The notes under the pieces: model-generated | Database searches by the model: none | What the model was told of the DNA's origin: nothing | The model's input: the letters and a program-made list of their open reading frames with translations, nothing else | In this document: positions 1 to 10,894 of the stretch, piece after piece | Layout: each line of letters begins with the position of its first letter | Numbering within the stretch: the first letter of the stretch is position 1 | DNA from: Megascapheus bottae | Taxonomy: Eukaryota; Chordata; Mammalia; Rodentia; Geomyidae | Length of the DNA stretch: 64,000 nt | Assembly (NCBI GenBank): GCA_024803745.1 | Contig: JANJXV010000194.1 | Coordinates: 372,001-436,000, forward strand | Direction of reading: 5' to 3' | Program-made: the position numbers and the translations under genes

Positions 1-1155
1 GCTCTCTCATATTTCCTAGATTTGGATTGACTCATTTTCTGTTCTTTCTCTATAATACCTAAATTATCTTCAGCCCCGGAAATTCTCTCCTCTGCATTGT
101 CTAACCTGCTATCAAAGCTATCTACTTTATTTTTCATCTCCCTTGCTTCTAATTGCTCACTTTTTATGCCTTGCGTCTCTTGTTTTAGATCATGTATGGA
201 TTTCTTTATCTCATTGATTTCCTTTTGAGTGGTTAGCTCAGTAGCTTTATTTTCTTTGGACATTTGCTGGAGTTTGGTCACGTTTTTATTTGTGGATTCT
301 ATGAATTCATCCATCTTTCTTTGAAAAACCTTTATTATGGCCTCCTTTATGGCTCCTTCTTTTTCACTTATCACCTTGTTTTTGCTTTCCTCTTGTTCAG
401 CTATGGCTTCCTCCATTATCTCTTTCTTTATATTTTCACATTTTCCATTAATGATGTTTATCAATTGCATTTGTGTAGCACTTGGAAGACTCTCCTATAG
501 GTATGCCAGTGACTATTCCATTGTCTGTTTACATTGGGTGGGGGATGTTGTTTCTTGATTTGACATTTTTCTTGAGTTTCTTGTTCTGCTCATTTGAAAA
601 TGGGAGCAAGATTACTACTAAATACGATTATAGTTTTTCAGATATAACCAACCTAGACCTCTGTAGCTGGCAGACACTAGATGTTCACAACTTTTGATTG
701 GTATTATCACTCTTTCTTTTTGTGCACTTACAGACCATCTAATACAACCACAGATAAGCGATTTATACACAAAACAATAAGCCTCTCAATCCAATCTCTA
801 TTGTATTTAAGTGCCTCTGAGCCTAGAGAATAATTAACCACCTACATATACAATATTGCTCAACAGCCATCAAGTGTAGATCCGTGCAGTATAAGGGTTG
901 AAAGACGAGCAGAGGTCCAGAGATAGAAAAAAAGAATGAGAGACGTCAGGGGAGGTACAAGAGGATTAACGTAGGAGTGTAAGAATATTGTAGTCATGAA
1001 GAAAAGGTATAGCATAAGGATAACTGACCTAAGTTGCTAAGTAGGCAGCATATTTGAGTACAAAGTTTGGAAAGTATTAGAATAAAACTTATGTATTGCT
1101 GCACGTCTAGCTCTTAACCCAACCAGTGGCCTCACAGTGGACCATGGGATGGATC
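1..1155 (-). mobile_element. L1 5' portion (ORF1 N-terminal half and 5'UTR)
   Basis: This is a minus-strand L1 cut by the window edge. The ORF1 start codon would be at 593-591, and the coiled-coil half of ORF1 runs from there to the left edge. About 560 bp of 5'UTR lies between 593 and ~1,155, ending where homology to the diverged spacer copy at 36,627 begins. This copy keeps the longer run at about 45-55 that L1-1 and L1-3 have lost by 4 bp. The rest of this element lies outside the window. Confidence 0.85.
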
Positions 1156-1239
1156 TGTTTTTCTTGTCTAGGTTGAGATGCAGAAGCGAAGATTTCAGAA
1201 GCAAATGCTGTGAGTGAATTAGCTCGTAAAAAGCATTTT

Positions 1240-1445
1240 TATTTCCTTTTACCTTTCTGCCAGTCTTGGGGCTTGAATTCAGGGCCTGAGCACTGTGCTC
1301 GGGTTTTCTCAAGTCTAGCCCTCTGCCACTTGATCCACAGTGCCACATCTAGATTTTCTATCTATGTGATACTGAGCAATCAAACCCAGATCTTCCTGGA
1401 TGCTAGGCAAGCACTCCACCACTATGCCAAACTCTCAACCCTGAC
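1240..1445 (-). mobile_element. Dimeric tRNA/ID-like SINE in spacer a
   Basis: On the plus strand this reads as a reverse-complemented SINE: cttgaattcagggcctgag, then the ccactatgcc end. Read on the minus strand it shows two tRNA-like halves with A- and B-box-like segments. The same insertion is present in all direct spacer copies, so it predates their duplication. Confidence 0.75.
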
Positions 1446-1679
1446 ATAGTAATTATAAAGTCATCATCATCATATCAAAATATCCTTTCTCCTACAAAGA
1501 ATGAACACTTAACTGTGCCTAATGCTTTTTTTTAATTTCACTAATTCTTCTGTGTTTTTCCCTCTTGCATTTTTTACAGTTGACAGCAAAGCTAATCATC
1601 AGGAAAAAATTGATTAGGATACAGAAACCTAATAATATCCTAGTAGATTGACGTCAAAAATATGTGCAAGATGCCCTGT

Positions 1680-1870
1680 GTGTTTGACCTAGTGGTACAG
1701 TACTTGGCTAACAAGCAAAAAGACTCAGGTTTGATTCCTCATTACCACATTCATAGAAAACGCTGCAAGTGGTGCTGTGGCTCGGTGGGACAGCTAAAGC
1801 CTAAAGAAAGCCCAAGAACAATGTTCACACTCTGAGGTCAAGTCCCAAGACTAGCAAAAACAAAAAAATT
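1680..1870 (+). mobile_element. Dimeric tRNA/ID-like SINE in spacer a (forward)
   Basis: It starts with a tRNA-like head (ctagtggtacagtacttggc; B-box-like ggtttgattcc) followed by a second monomer and an A-rich tail near 1,855-1,867. It is shared by all spacer copies, including the inverted one at about 35,875-36,065. Confidence 0.75.
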
Positions 1871-2909
1871 CGACAAGGGGCAAAATGCAGGCAGAGAAGG
1901 CACTGTGAAGCAAATGTTTTGTAAAGGATGAGGGCAATATTCACCCTTAAGTTTGGATCTTACCCAAGAAAGGCTCCTTGAGCCTGAGACCAGACTGGTA
2001 GTTGGGCCTAGTGGAAGACATTGGGATTGGACAGATAAGGTGTGCTGTTTACTACATCCACATGTATATTGTGAGATTGGAGGAGAGATTCAGCCTCCAG
2101 TATGTCTTTGGTGAGGTCTTCTCTGAGCAAGGATCTTTGGTCATTGGGCCCTGAAAGGTGACCCTGCCTCCCTCACAATGGAACAGAATATGGAACCCTG
2201 GTAACCAAGCCACTGTAACTAACAACCAGCTCAAGCCAGCTCACTTGGCCTGTGGCTCAGGAGGAAGAAAGATGTTGCTGTGCTGTTGCCAAAGGTCAGG
2301 AAACTCGAGTCTCAGGCATGGAAGTTGTGGATATCTTACACGAAGATATACATGCTAGATCATTGCCAAGCCACAAATCCAGTATAACAGAACTTTCTCT
2401 AAGAAGAAGGCCAGGAAAATCCAGGGCAACCAGATGAGGTAAATTTCTAAGAAGAAATGTATTTGACCCCATCATCCTCCCCACACACTACAACTTTCTT
2501 TTTTTTCATGTTTTTATTGTAATTAGTAAAAGGGTTAAATGATATTTGCCAGATAGAAGGTGAATTAATTCACATACATTGATACCCATTCACATGTCTT
2601 GGTACCCATTTCCCTCCAACCCCACACCCCCCACCCGTCTTGGTTTTCCCCCCTTCCCTATCAAATTTCAAATATCCAAATACAAATAAATTCAATATAT
2701 AAGATAAAGTGAGATACTATCTCAATATGGAATAACCAAGGGACAGCAAACGAGATGAGAGACAACATAGTACATTAAGGACAACAATCATTCATTATAT
2801 GGCTTTTGTGTCAATATCCTGGAGGTCCTTTCAGTTACCCTCACATTATATAGCCCTATATATGGCCTTTTGCTCTATTGACAATCTCTGATAGTAGAGC
2901 CCAAGGTTT

Positions 2910-5900
2910 CTACTGATTATGACGAATGAGGGAAACCACTGAGCCTAAGTTCCTTTGAGCCTTGCATACTTCACTTAATGTGATTTTTTCTAAGTCTTTC
3001 CATTTCCTAACAAATGGGGCGATGTCATTCTTTCTGACAGCAGCATAGAATTCCATTGTGTACAAATACCACAACTTGTTGATCCACTCATCAACTGAGG
3101 GACATCTGGGTTGGTTCCATATCTTTGCTATGGTGAATAGTGCTGCAATGAACATTGTTGTGCTACTGGGTTTAGTATGCCCTTGTTTCTGGATTTTTGG
3201 GTAAATGCCAAGTAGTGGAATTGCTGGGTCATAGGGGAGTTCTATGTTTGGCCTTTTGAGGCACTGCCACACTGCTTTCCATAGTGGTTGAACGAGTTTG
3301 CACTCCCACCAACAGTGTAGTATTGATCCCTCCTGGCCACATCCCCTCCAGCATCTGTTGTCATTCATTTTCCTGATCCTGGCCATTCTAACTGGAGTGA
3401 GGTGGAATCTTAGACTTGTTTTGATTTGCATTTCTTTTATGACCAGAGATGTGGAGCATTTCTTCATGTGTCTATAAGCCATTTTTGTTTCTTCTTCAGA
3501 GAAGACTCTCTTTAAGTCTTTGGCCCATTTTTAATGGGATGGGTGTTACTTTGGAGTTTATTTTTGGAGTGATTCAATTTTTTGAGTTGTTGATATATTT
3601 TAGATATGAGGCCTTTGTCCGTTGTTTGGAAGCCCACTCTGTAGGCTTCCTGATTAGTTTACTAGCTATATCCGTTGCCATACAAAAGCTCTGCAGTTTA
3701 ATGCAGTCCCACTTATCCAGCCTTTCTCTGATTTGTTGTGATTCTTGGTCCTTATTAAGAAAGTTTCGACCTGTGCCAAGGAGGCCTAGTGTATCTCCTA
3801 TTCCTTCCTGTAAACTTTTCAGTGTGTCAGCTTTTACCTCCACGTCTTTGATCCATTTCGAGTTAATTCTAGTGCAAGGTGACAAAGAAGGATCCAACTT
3901 TAGTTTTCTGCAGGTGTTTAACTAGTTCTGCCAGCACAACTTGTTGAAGAGGCTATCTTTCTTCCATTCTATTTTTTTGGCTCCCTGGTCAAAGATTAGG
4001 TATCCATAGGTCTGTGGTTTAATATCTGGGTCCGCAGTTCTACTCCGTTGGACTTCAGGCCTGTTCTTGTGCCAGTACCAAACTGTTTTGAGAATTATAG
4101 CTCTGTAATAGAGTCTTAAGTTTGGAATTGAAATTCCTCCAGCGCTGTTCTTTCTGCTAAGAAGTGTTTTTGCTATACGGGGTCTTTTATTATTCCATAT
4201 GAAATTTTGAATTGCCTCTTCTATTTCTTTAAACAATGACATTGGGATGTTGATTGGTATTACATTGAATTTGTAGATAGCCCTTGACAAGATTGTCATT
4301 TTCACAATATTGATTCTTCCAATCCAGGAGCATGGGAGGTTTTTCCATTTCCTTAGTTCTGCTTTAATTTCCTTTTTTATGATTTTAAAGTTTTCATCTA
4401 AACGGTCATTTACATTCTTAGTTAAGCTAATTGCTAGGTACTTTATTTTCTTTGAGGCTATTGTGAAAGGATTTTCTTTCCTGATTATTGCCTCGTTCCT
4501 CTAAGTGTTGGCATAAAGTAAGGCAGTTGATTTGTGAGGGTTGATTTTATGGCCTGCTACACTTCCAAAGCTTTGAATCAGCTCAAGGAGCTTGGGAGTA
4601 GAGTCTATATGATTCTTTAAATACAGAATCATGTCATCTGCAAAGAGGGATAGTTTTATTTCCTCTGTCCCTACTTGGATCCCCTTTATGCTTGCTTCTT
4701 GCCGTATTGCACCGCCTAGGAATTCTAGTACTATGTTAAAAAGGAGTGGAGAGAGTGGGCATCCTTGTCTCGTTCCTGATTTTAGAGGGAATGGCTTTAG
4801 ATTTTCACCATTAAATATAATACTAGCAGTGGGTTTCTCATACACAGCCTTTATTACATTGAGAAATGTTCCATGGATTCCTAGTTTCTCCACATCTTTT
4901 AACATGAAGGGGTTTTGGATCTTGTCAAATGCCTTTTCCGCATCTATTGAGACAATCATGTGATTTTATCCCTGCTCCTGTTGATGTGTTGAATTATATT
5001 AATTGATTTGTGTATGTTGAACCAGCTTTGCCTCCCTGTGATGAATCCAGTTTGATCATAGTGTATAATTTTTTGATGAGTTGTTGTAGAAGGTTGGCCA
5101 GTATTTTGTTGAGAAGATTTGCATCGATATTCATCAAAGAAATGGGTCTATAGATCTCTTTCTTTGATGAATCTCTGTCTGGTTTGTGGATGAGGGATAT
5201 ACTGGCTTCACAGAATGAGTTTGGTAAAGAACCTTCATTTTCAATTTCGTTGAAGAGCTTGAGGAGTATTGGTGTGAGCTCTGCTTTGAAGACCTTACAG
5301 AATTCAGCTGTGAATCCATCTGGCCCTGGGCTCTTTTTAAGTGGAAGTTGTCTAATTTCCATTTCTATTTCAGAGCTTGAAATAGGCCTGTTGATTTGGG
5401 TTAGCTCTTCTTGGTTCAGTGTGGGTATGTTAATATTGTCTAGGAATTAATCCATTTCTTCTAGATTCTCAAATTTATTGGCATAAGGTTTGAGAAGTAT
5501 TCCCTCATGATATTCTGGATCTTGGTAATTTCTGTCGTGGTATTACCATTTTCAGCTGCGATTTTATTTATTTTGATGTGCTCTCTTCATTTTTTGGTAA
5601 GATTTGCTAAGGGATTGTCAATTTTGTTAATTCTTTCAAAGAACCAACTCCTTGTTTTGTTGATTCTTTCTATAGTTTTTTTTATTCCAAATCATTTAAT
5701 TCTGCTTTGATTTTAATAATTTGCTTTCTCCTAATGGGTTTAGGTTTGGTTTGTTGCTCTTTTTCCAGGAGGTTAAGGTGAGACATTAACTAGTTGGTTT
5801 GCCATTTTTCCAACTTGCTGTTGTAGGCACTCAGCGCTATAAATTTTCCTCTGAGTACTGCCTTTGTTGTGTCCCTAAGGACTTGATATTTGTGTGCTCC

Positions 5901-6737
5901 TTATTGTTAAATTTCAATAATAGTTCGATATCTGTTCTGATCTCTTCGATTACCCATTGTTTTTGATTCAACAATGTGTTGTTCAGTCTCCATGATTTAC
6001 AGGGTTTTCTTTGGTGGAGATGTGTGTTCAGCTCCAATTTGATGCCTTTATGGTCTGAGAGTGTGCATGGAATAATTTCAGTGTTTCTGAATCTGTCCAG
6101 GTTTGCTTTATGGCCTAAGATGTGGTCTATTTTGGAAAATGTTCCATGTGCTGCTGAGAAAAACGTATATTGTGGTGTTACTGGGTGGAATATTCTGCAG
6201 ATGTCTGTTAGATCTAGTCGGTCTATGTAGTTGTTCAGTTCTAAGGTTTCTCTGTTGAGTTTTTGCCTTGTTGATCTGTCCATAGGTGAGAGTGGTGTGT
6301 TAAACTCACCAACAATCACTGTATTTCGATCTATGTATGGTTTCAGTGTAAGTAAAGTTTGCTTGATGAAGTTTGGAGCTCCGGGATTGGGTGTGTAAAT
6401 ATTTAGGATCGTTATGTCTTCCTGGAGGAAAGATCCCTTTAGTAGTATGTTGTAACCTTCTTTGTCTTTTCTTACTAATTTTAGTTTGAAGACTATTGTA
6501 TCTGATATGAGGATGGCAACTCCAGCCTGTTTATGGGGGCAGTTAGCTTGATAGAGTTTATTCCAACCTCTCACCTTCAAAAGATGATTGTTTGTGGGTA
6601 AGTCATGTCTCTTCAAGACAGCAGAATGATGGCTCTTGCTTTTTGCTCCAACTAGACAGCCTATGCCGTTTAATTGGAGAGTTAAGTCCATTGATATTGA
6701 GAGTTAGGATTGAGAGATATTTATTAGTTCCTACCAT
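2910..6737 (-). pseudogene. ORF2: L1-1 ORF2 remnant (endonuclease-reverse transcriptase)
   Basis: ORF2p nicks target DNA and reverse-transcribes L1 RNA. The likely start codon is at 6,737, followed by the ININGLN-type endonuclease N-terminus. The frame shifts about 120-135 nt later. The rest of the endonuclease (DFNTPLS-like and SDHKGIKLE-like motifs) is open at 5,837-6,691 in another frame. RT pieces with [24 protein letters not shown] and the catalytic FADD lie at 4,994-5,362 and 4,501-4,959. The Cys-rich C-terminus is at 2,910-3,482. At least four frame breaks and stops make it non-functional. It overlaps no host gene. Confidence 0.92.
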
Positions 6738-6966
6738 TTTTAAAAGCTTTTAGTAGGGCCTGTGTCTTGACAGTTCTTGTCGTCCTTAGATGGTATGCTG
6801 TTTAGGTGCCATTTCTTTCCCTATAATGCATTTATTTTGGTTTTGTATGTATAGAGCATCGTTGAGAATTCTCTGTAGTGTTGGTTTTGTTTCGACATAT
6901 TGTTGCAGCTTTTCCCTGGAATGGAATGTTTTATTGTTCCCTCAGTTTGAATGAGAGCTTAGCTGG

Positions 6967-7769
6967 CTAAAGTATTCTTGGTTGGTAGTTATTTGATTTA
7001 ATGGCATGACATATATGCTTCCAGTCACTTCGTGCTTGCATGGTCTCTGCTGAGAAATCTGTTGTTATTCTGATTGGTTTGCCTTTATAGGTTACTGATC
7101 CCTTTTCCCCGGCTGCCTTTAGGATCTTTCCTTTCGTTTCTATTGATTCAGTTCGGTGGCGGTGGGATGTTCTTTTCTGGTCAGGTCTTTTTGGGGTTCT
7201 AAAAGCTTCTCGTATGTGGATGGGCCTGCCCTTCTGGATATTTGGGAAATTCTCTGAGATGATTCCCTGAAGTATATTTCCAATACCATTGACCTCTTTC
7301 TCCATGCCCTCCTCAATACCAACTAGCCTTATATTAGGCTTCCTAATTGTATCTTGGACCTCCTGAAGCGCTCTCTCATATTTCCTAGATTTGGATTGAC
7401 TCATTTTCTCTTCTTTATAATACCTAAATTATCTTCAGCCCAGGAAATTCTCTCCTCTGCATTGTCTAACCTGCTATCAAAGCTATCTACTTTATTTTTC
7501 ATCTCCCTTGCTTCTAATTGCTCACTTTTTATGCCTTGCGTCTCTTGTTTTAGATCATGTATGGATTTCTTTATCTGTTTGATTTCCTTTTGAGTGGTTA
7601 GCTCAGTAGCTTTATTTTCTTTGGACATTTGCTGGAGTTTGGTCACGTTTTTATTTGGGGATTCTATGGATTCATCCATCTTTCTTTGAAAAACCTTTAT
7701 TATGGCCTCCTTTATGGCTTCTTCTTTTTCACTTATCACCTTGTTTTTGCTTTCCTCTTGTTCAGCTAT
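6967..7769 (-). pseudogene. ORF1: L1-1 ORF1 remnant, C-terminal part
   Basis: ORF1p is the L1 RNA-binding chaperone. The segment 6,967-7,404 encodes the RRM-like and C-terminal domains, with RLVGIEEG and PIRITTDFS-type motifs. From 7,401 upward lies the Lys/Glu-rich coiled coil, in another frame. A 4-bp loss near 7,410, shared with L1-3, causes this shift. The provirus then separates this part from the ORF1 start at 16,937. Confidence 0.88.
7764..7769. repeat. Target-site duplication, left copy (agctat)
   Basis: Six bases abut the 5' LTR here and recur directly after the 3' LTR at 16,743-16,748. A 6-bp duplication is usual for class II/betaretroviral integrases. The empty site in the paralogous L1-3 at 51,894-51,899 reads the same six bases once. 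Confidence 0.93.
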
Positions 7770-8089
7770 TGTTGGGAGCCAGAGTGGAATCAAACTGTAC
7801 CTTGACTTGCATCAGATTATGGCTATATTGTCTTATTGCTTTCTGGCCCTATTCTATGTAAATGACCTGAGAATTACCATATGAATGTAACACCTGGAGG
7901 TGCCCTGGGTCAGGAGGAGGGAAGAAGGGGGAGTGGAAAATAAACGCGGGAGTCTCCGCAGTCTTTGCCTGGACTGCGGACATCCCGGACCCGGTGTGTC
8001 TGTCTCTCTTCTTTTTCTTCCTAGTCCTTGTCCCCTATTTCAGGAACCCCAATCTGCGAACCCTGGTTTGCTGCCGGTTGGCCCCGGCA
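7770..8089 (+). repeat. Provirus 5' LTR (320 bp)
   Basis: It begins tgttgggagcc and ends ccccggca, giving the usual TG...CA termini. A polyadenylation hexamer AATAAA lies at 7,939-7,944. A pyrimidine-rich U5-like part follows. It is short for a betaretrovirus and closer to the size of IAP LTRs. It is 17 bp longer than the 3' LTR. Confidence 0.95.
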
Positions 8090-8091
8090 TC

Positions 8092-8109
8092 TGGCGCCCG
8101 AACAGGCAC
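8092..8109 (+). promoter_or_regulatory. Primer-binding site, tRNA-Lys type
   Basis: The 18 bases tggcgcccgaacaggcac begin 2 bp after the LTR. They match the complement of the tRNA-Lys3 3' end at all but one position (position 16). This primes minus-strand DNA synthesis. IAP elements typically use tRNA-Phe, so the primer argues against a plain IAP. Confidence 0.88.
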
Positions 8110-8147
8110 CCTGAAAATCTGGGATGAAGGTGAAGGACCCCTCCCTG

Positions 8148-8157
8148 TGGTGAGTAA
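8148..8157 (+). promoter_or_regulatory. Candidate major splice donor in the leader
   Basis: The leader contains gg|gtgagtaa with the GT at about 8,150-8,151, upstream of the gag start at 8,217. That is where retroviruses place the donor for subgenomic RNA. It is a sequence match only, and no acceptor for an env message can be shown. Confidence 0.4.
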
Positions 8158-8216
8158 CACATCTTAGGACTATTAAGAGAGGATCTTAACAGAGAGTATA
8201 GTCAGGAGTAAAAATT

Positions 8217-10098
8217 ATGGGTCAAGCTAATAGCCATAGGTTATTTCTACCGATCTTAACAGGCCTATTTGAAGCCCACGGAACGTGGGTGGAAAAAGGG
8301 GTGCTTCAGAGCTTCCTACAGTTTGTCGAGGAGGAATGCCCGAGGTCTATAGAGGAGGAATTCCAAAAAGCCTGGCAGCGGATAGGAAAAAGAATTCCAG
8401 ATTATTATAATGTATATGGCCCCGAAAAGACCCCAGTAGAGGCTACTACTGTATGGAATTTAGTAAGTGAATACATAGATCCTCTACATGAAAATGCTGA
8501 ACTTAATCTTGAATTAAGGGAAATTTTTGAGTTAAAGGACCCTTCTGAAGAACCTGAGGCTGAGCCATATGCCGCAGCCCAAGAGAGTCTAAGTGAGATC
8601 TTGAAAAGGGAACAACAACCAGTAGATATTGAGTATCAGAATTCAGGTTTGAATATCAAGGAGGAAAGTTATGATGAGTCAATGGAGGGCCGGGTGGCTA
8701 CGATAGAGAAGAAGTTAGAAGAAATGCTACATCTTCTATCGAAAATGGGCATAGAGCAGAGAGCCCCCCCAGAAGTAGGAAAGAAATATGACCCTCAGGC
8801 CACTATGGTGTCTGATTCTAAACCTTACCCCTCACACCCACCGCCTCCGGCTGCAGCCTTACAGCCTCAATCCCTTTTTCAACCTTTAGGCAAGCCTAAA
8901 GGCCCTAGCAACAAGTCCCTTTTAACAGGCACTACAACCAGGCACAGTGCATCGCAATTAAACCTGACTCAGGCTGCTAGAGAGAGGGAAGGTATTTCAG
9001 GGCCTCGATGCTTCCCTAGTTTAGTTGATCATGATGAACAAGTATACCATCAACCTGTTCCTGTTAAACTATTACAGGATTTAAAAAATGCCTGCTCCCA
9101 ATATGGGCCAACTGCCCCTTTTACTCAAGTAATATTGGAGGCCGCATGTGCTGGTATTGCATGCCCAAATGACTGGAAGCGGCTTGCCAGAGCATGCCTT
9201 AGTGCAGGAGAGTACTTATTATGGGAGACAGAGTTCACTGCACAGTGTCAGGCTAAAATTGAAACAAATAGGTCTACGAACCTGCCTTACACTTTTGATC
9301 AGTTGTTAGGAGAGGGAACCTATAAAAACACCGAAGATCAATTGGGTTATGCAAAGGAGGCCTATTTACAAATAAATGCTGCGGCGAGAGAGGCTTGGAA
9401 AAAGTTATGCAATTCCAATCGTACAAAAAATCTAGTAGAAGTTAAACAGGGACCGAATGAACCTTATCTAGAATTTTTGTCTCGATTAATGGAGACTGCA
9501 GAATGCCTAGTACAAGATGAGAATGCAAGGAAGAGTATAGTTAGACACATAGCCTATGAAAATGCCAAAGCCGCCTGTCAGGCGGCTATCAGACCCCATA
9601 GGAATAAGGGAGGAATCACGGACTTTATTTCACTGTGTGCTGATATTGGACCCTCCCATGTACAAGGCCTTACTTTAGCCACCGCTCCTCAAGGAAAGAC
9701 TGTTACTGAGTCTCTAAAATATAGAGGTCAGCGGCATTCTCGGGATGCTAGACCCCCAGGGCGTTGCTTTTCTTGTGGACAAATGACATTGGATGATGCA
9801 ATGCCCACGCCAGGCCAGGCAAAAGAGAGAAAAATCACCTGGCACATGTCCACGCTGTGGTAAAGGGAAGCACTGGGCTAAAGATTGCAAGTCAGCAACA
9901 AATCGCAATGGCCGCCCGTATTTGGGAAACTGGAGAAGGGGCCAGCCCCTGACTCCGCAAAACCATGGGGCAGTCCCTCCCTCTTCTCGGCCACAAGTGC
10001 ATCTTCTAACAACCCCCCAAGATCAGTCTCCGGCCTCCTCCGTGCCACCCCAGGCAGTGCAGGATTGGACCTCTGTTCCTCCACCTGCTCAGTATTGA
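8217..10098 (+). pseudogene. gag: Provirus gag remnant
   Basis: Gag forms the retroviral particle. The start at 8,217 gives Met-Gly-Gln, a possible N-myristoylation signal, and then a matrix-like region. A Pro-rich linker follows at about 8,827-8,860. The capsid region is next, with a major homology region (QGPNEPYLEFLSRL) at about 9,447-9,490. The nucleocapsid has two Cys-His knuckles. The first starts CFSC at 9,765 and is broken by a frameshift just after about 9,780. The second, CPRC...C, lies at 9,847-9,888 in the shifted frame, which then runs to the stop at 10,096-10,098. Length is normal for the family but the frame break prevents a full product. Confidence 0.93.
9924..9949 (+). promoter_or_regulatory. 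gag-pro -1 ribosomal frameshift signal
   Basis: The heptamer GGGAAAC at 9,924-9,930 sits in the correct gag phase (G GGA AAC). After a 7-nt spacer, GGGG at 9,938-9,941 can pair with CCCC at 9,946-9,949. The dUTPase/protease frame overlaps gag in the -1 frame here. Layout and spacing resemble known betaretroviral gag-pro sites. A pseudoknot partner is possible downstream but was not modelled. Confidence 0.75.
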
Positions 10099-10894
10099 CC
10101 CCAGAGATGGGGACACAAGTTTCCCCACGGGGGTCTTCGGCCCCCTTCCCCCGGGAGTGGCTGGATTGCTGTTAGGGCGAAGTAGCTCAGCCCTTAAAGG
10201 GATACAGATTACACCTGGCAAAATTGACCAGGACTTTACTGGAGAAATCAAAGTTATGGCCTCTGCCCCGAAACGCGTGGTATCGATCCCAGCCGGTCAA
10301 AAATTAGCACAATTAATACTTGTGCCTTTACCTCCCGGGGAGACTGCTAATTCCCCATGTGGACAGAGAGGATTTAGATCTTCTGATATCTATTGGGTAC
10401 AAAGCATAAAACAAGAGAGGCCTGAGATGACTATATTTATACAAGAAAAGCCCTTTAAAGGAATATTAGACACTGGAGCAGATGTGTCTGTGATATCTAA
10501 AAAACATTGGCCAGCCCAATGGCCCCTGACAACCTCTATGACTTCCCTACAGGGGGTTGGGCAATCAACTGACCCACAGCAGAGCAGTGCGATCCTTGTT
10601 TGGAGAGATGAGGAAGGGCACTCTGGTCATTTTCAGCCATTTGTCTTGGATCATCTGCCAATTAATTTATGGGGTCGTGATATCATGGAAAAAATGGGAG
10701 TGTATATGTTTAGTCCTAGTGCTGCGGTCACTAAGCAGTTACTTGATCAAGGCCTCCTCCCCTTTAGGGGACTAGGCCGAGCAGCACAGGGGGAGCTAGA
10801 GCCACTCCAACCCCAGTCTCACCCTACGAGACAAGGATTAGGGTATTCTCTAACGGGGGCTGTAGTTTGTCCTGCCCCTCATGCTGATCCCATA
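9931..10894 (+). pseudogene. pro: Provirus dUTPase-protease with G-patch, broken
   Basis: dUTPase removes dUTP and the aspartic protease matures Gag. dUTPase motif GSAGLDL is at 10,053-10,073. A frameshift between about 10,110 and 10,160 moves the rest into the frame open from 10,157: [23 protein letters not shown] and a Gly-rich end. The protease active site DTGADV is at 10,469-10,486 and the conserved GRD helix is near 10,673. A G-patch (about 10,751-10,852, with GLG repeats) follows, as in betaretroviral proteases. The frame runs on into RT without a stop, so no separate protease terminus is visible. Confidence 0.9.

Larger units (their letters stand above)
1156..2496. repeat. Spacer segment, copy a (between two L1s)
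   Basis: About 1.34 kb of non-L1 DNA that recurs at 17,501-18,870, 52,651-54,014 and 60,068-61,413, and as a diverged inverted copy at 35,262-36,627. It contains a minus-oriented dimeric tRNA-like SINE and a plus-oriented one. This copy lacks about 24 bp, near 1,170, that the other direct copies keep. Short open frames in it recur in every copy but are built from SINE sequence, so I do not call a gene. Confidence 0.8.
2497..7769 (-). mobile_element. L1-1, 3' part (left of the provirus)
   Basis: This is a full-length-class L1 on the minus strand, interrupted by the provirus at 7,770-16,742 and continuing at 16,743-17,500. Without the provirus it is about 6.0 kb. The 3' end is marked by the T-run at about 2,499-2,506. 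A 3'UTR with a pyrimidine-rich block (plus strand) near 2,620-2,665 follows, then ORF2 (stop at 2,910) and ORF1. Both frames are broken, so the element is not autonomous. Confidence 0.92.

Noticed and set aside
1680..1760. tRNA-like A and B boxes suggesting a tRNA gene
   Set aside because: They belong to dimeric SINEs, have no foldable cloverleaf with a clear anticodon arm, and recur across the window.
4631..4963. Plus-strand open frames across the L1s (for example here, 20,908-21,336 and 62,524-62,940)
   Set aside because: They are antisense shadows of ORF2 and recur in each L1 copy with different breaks.
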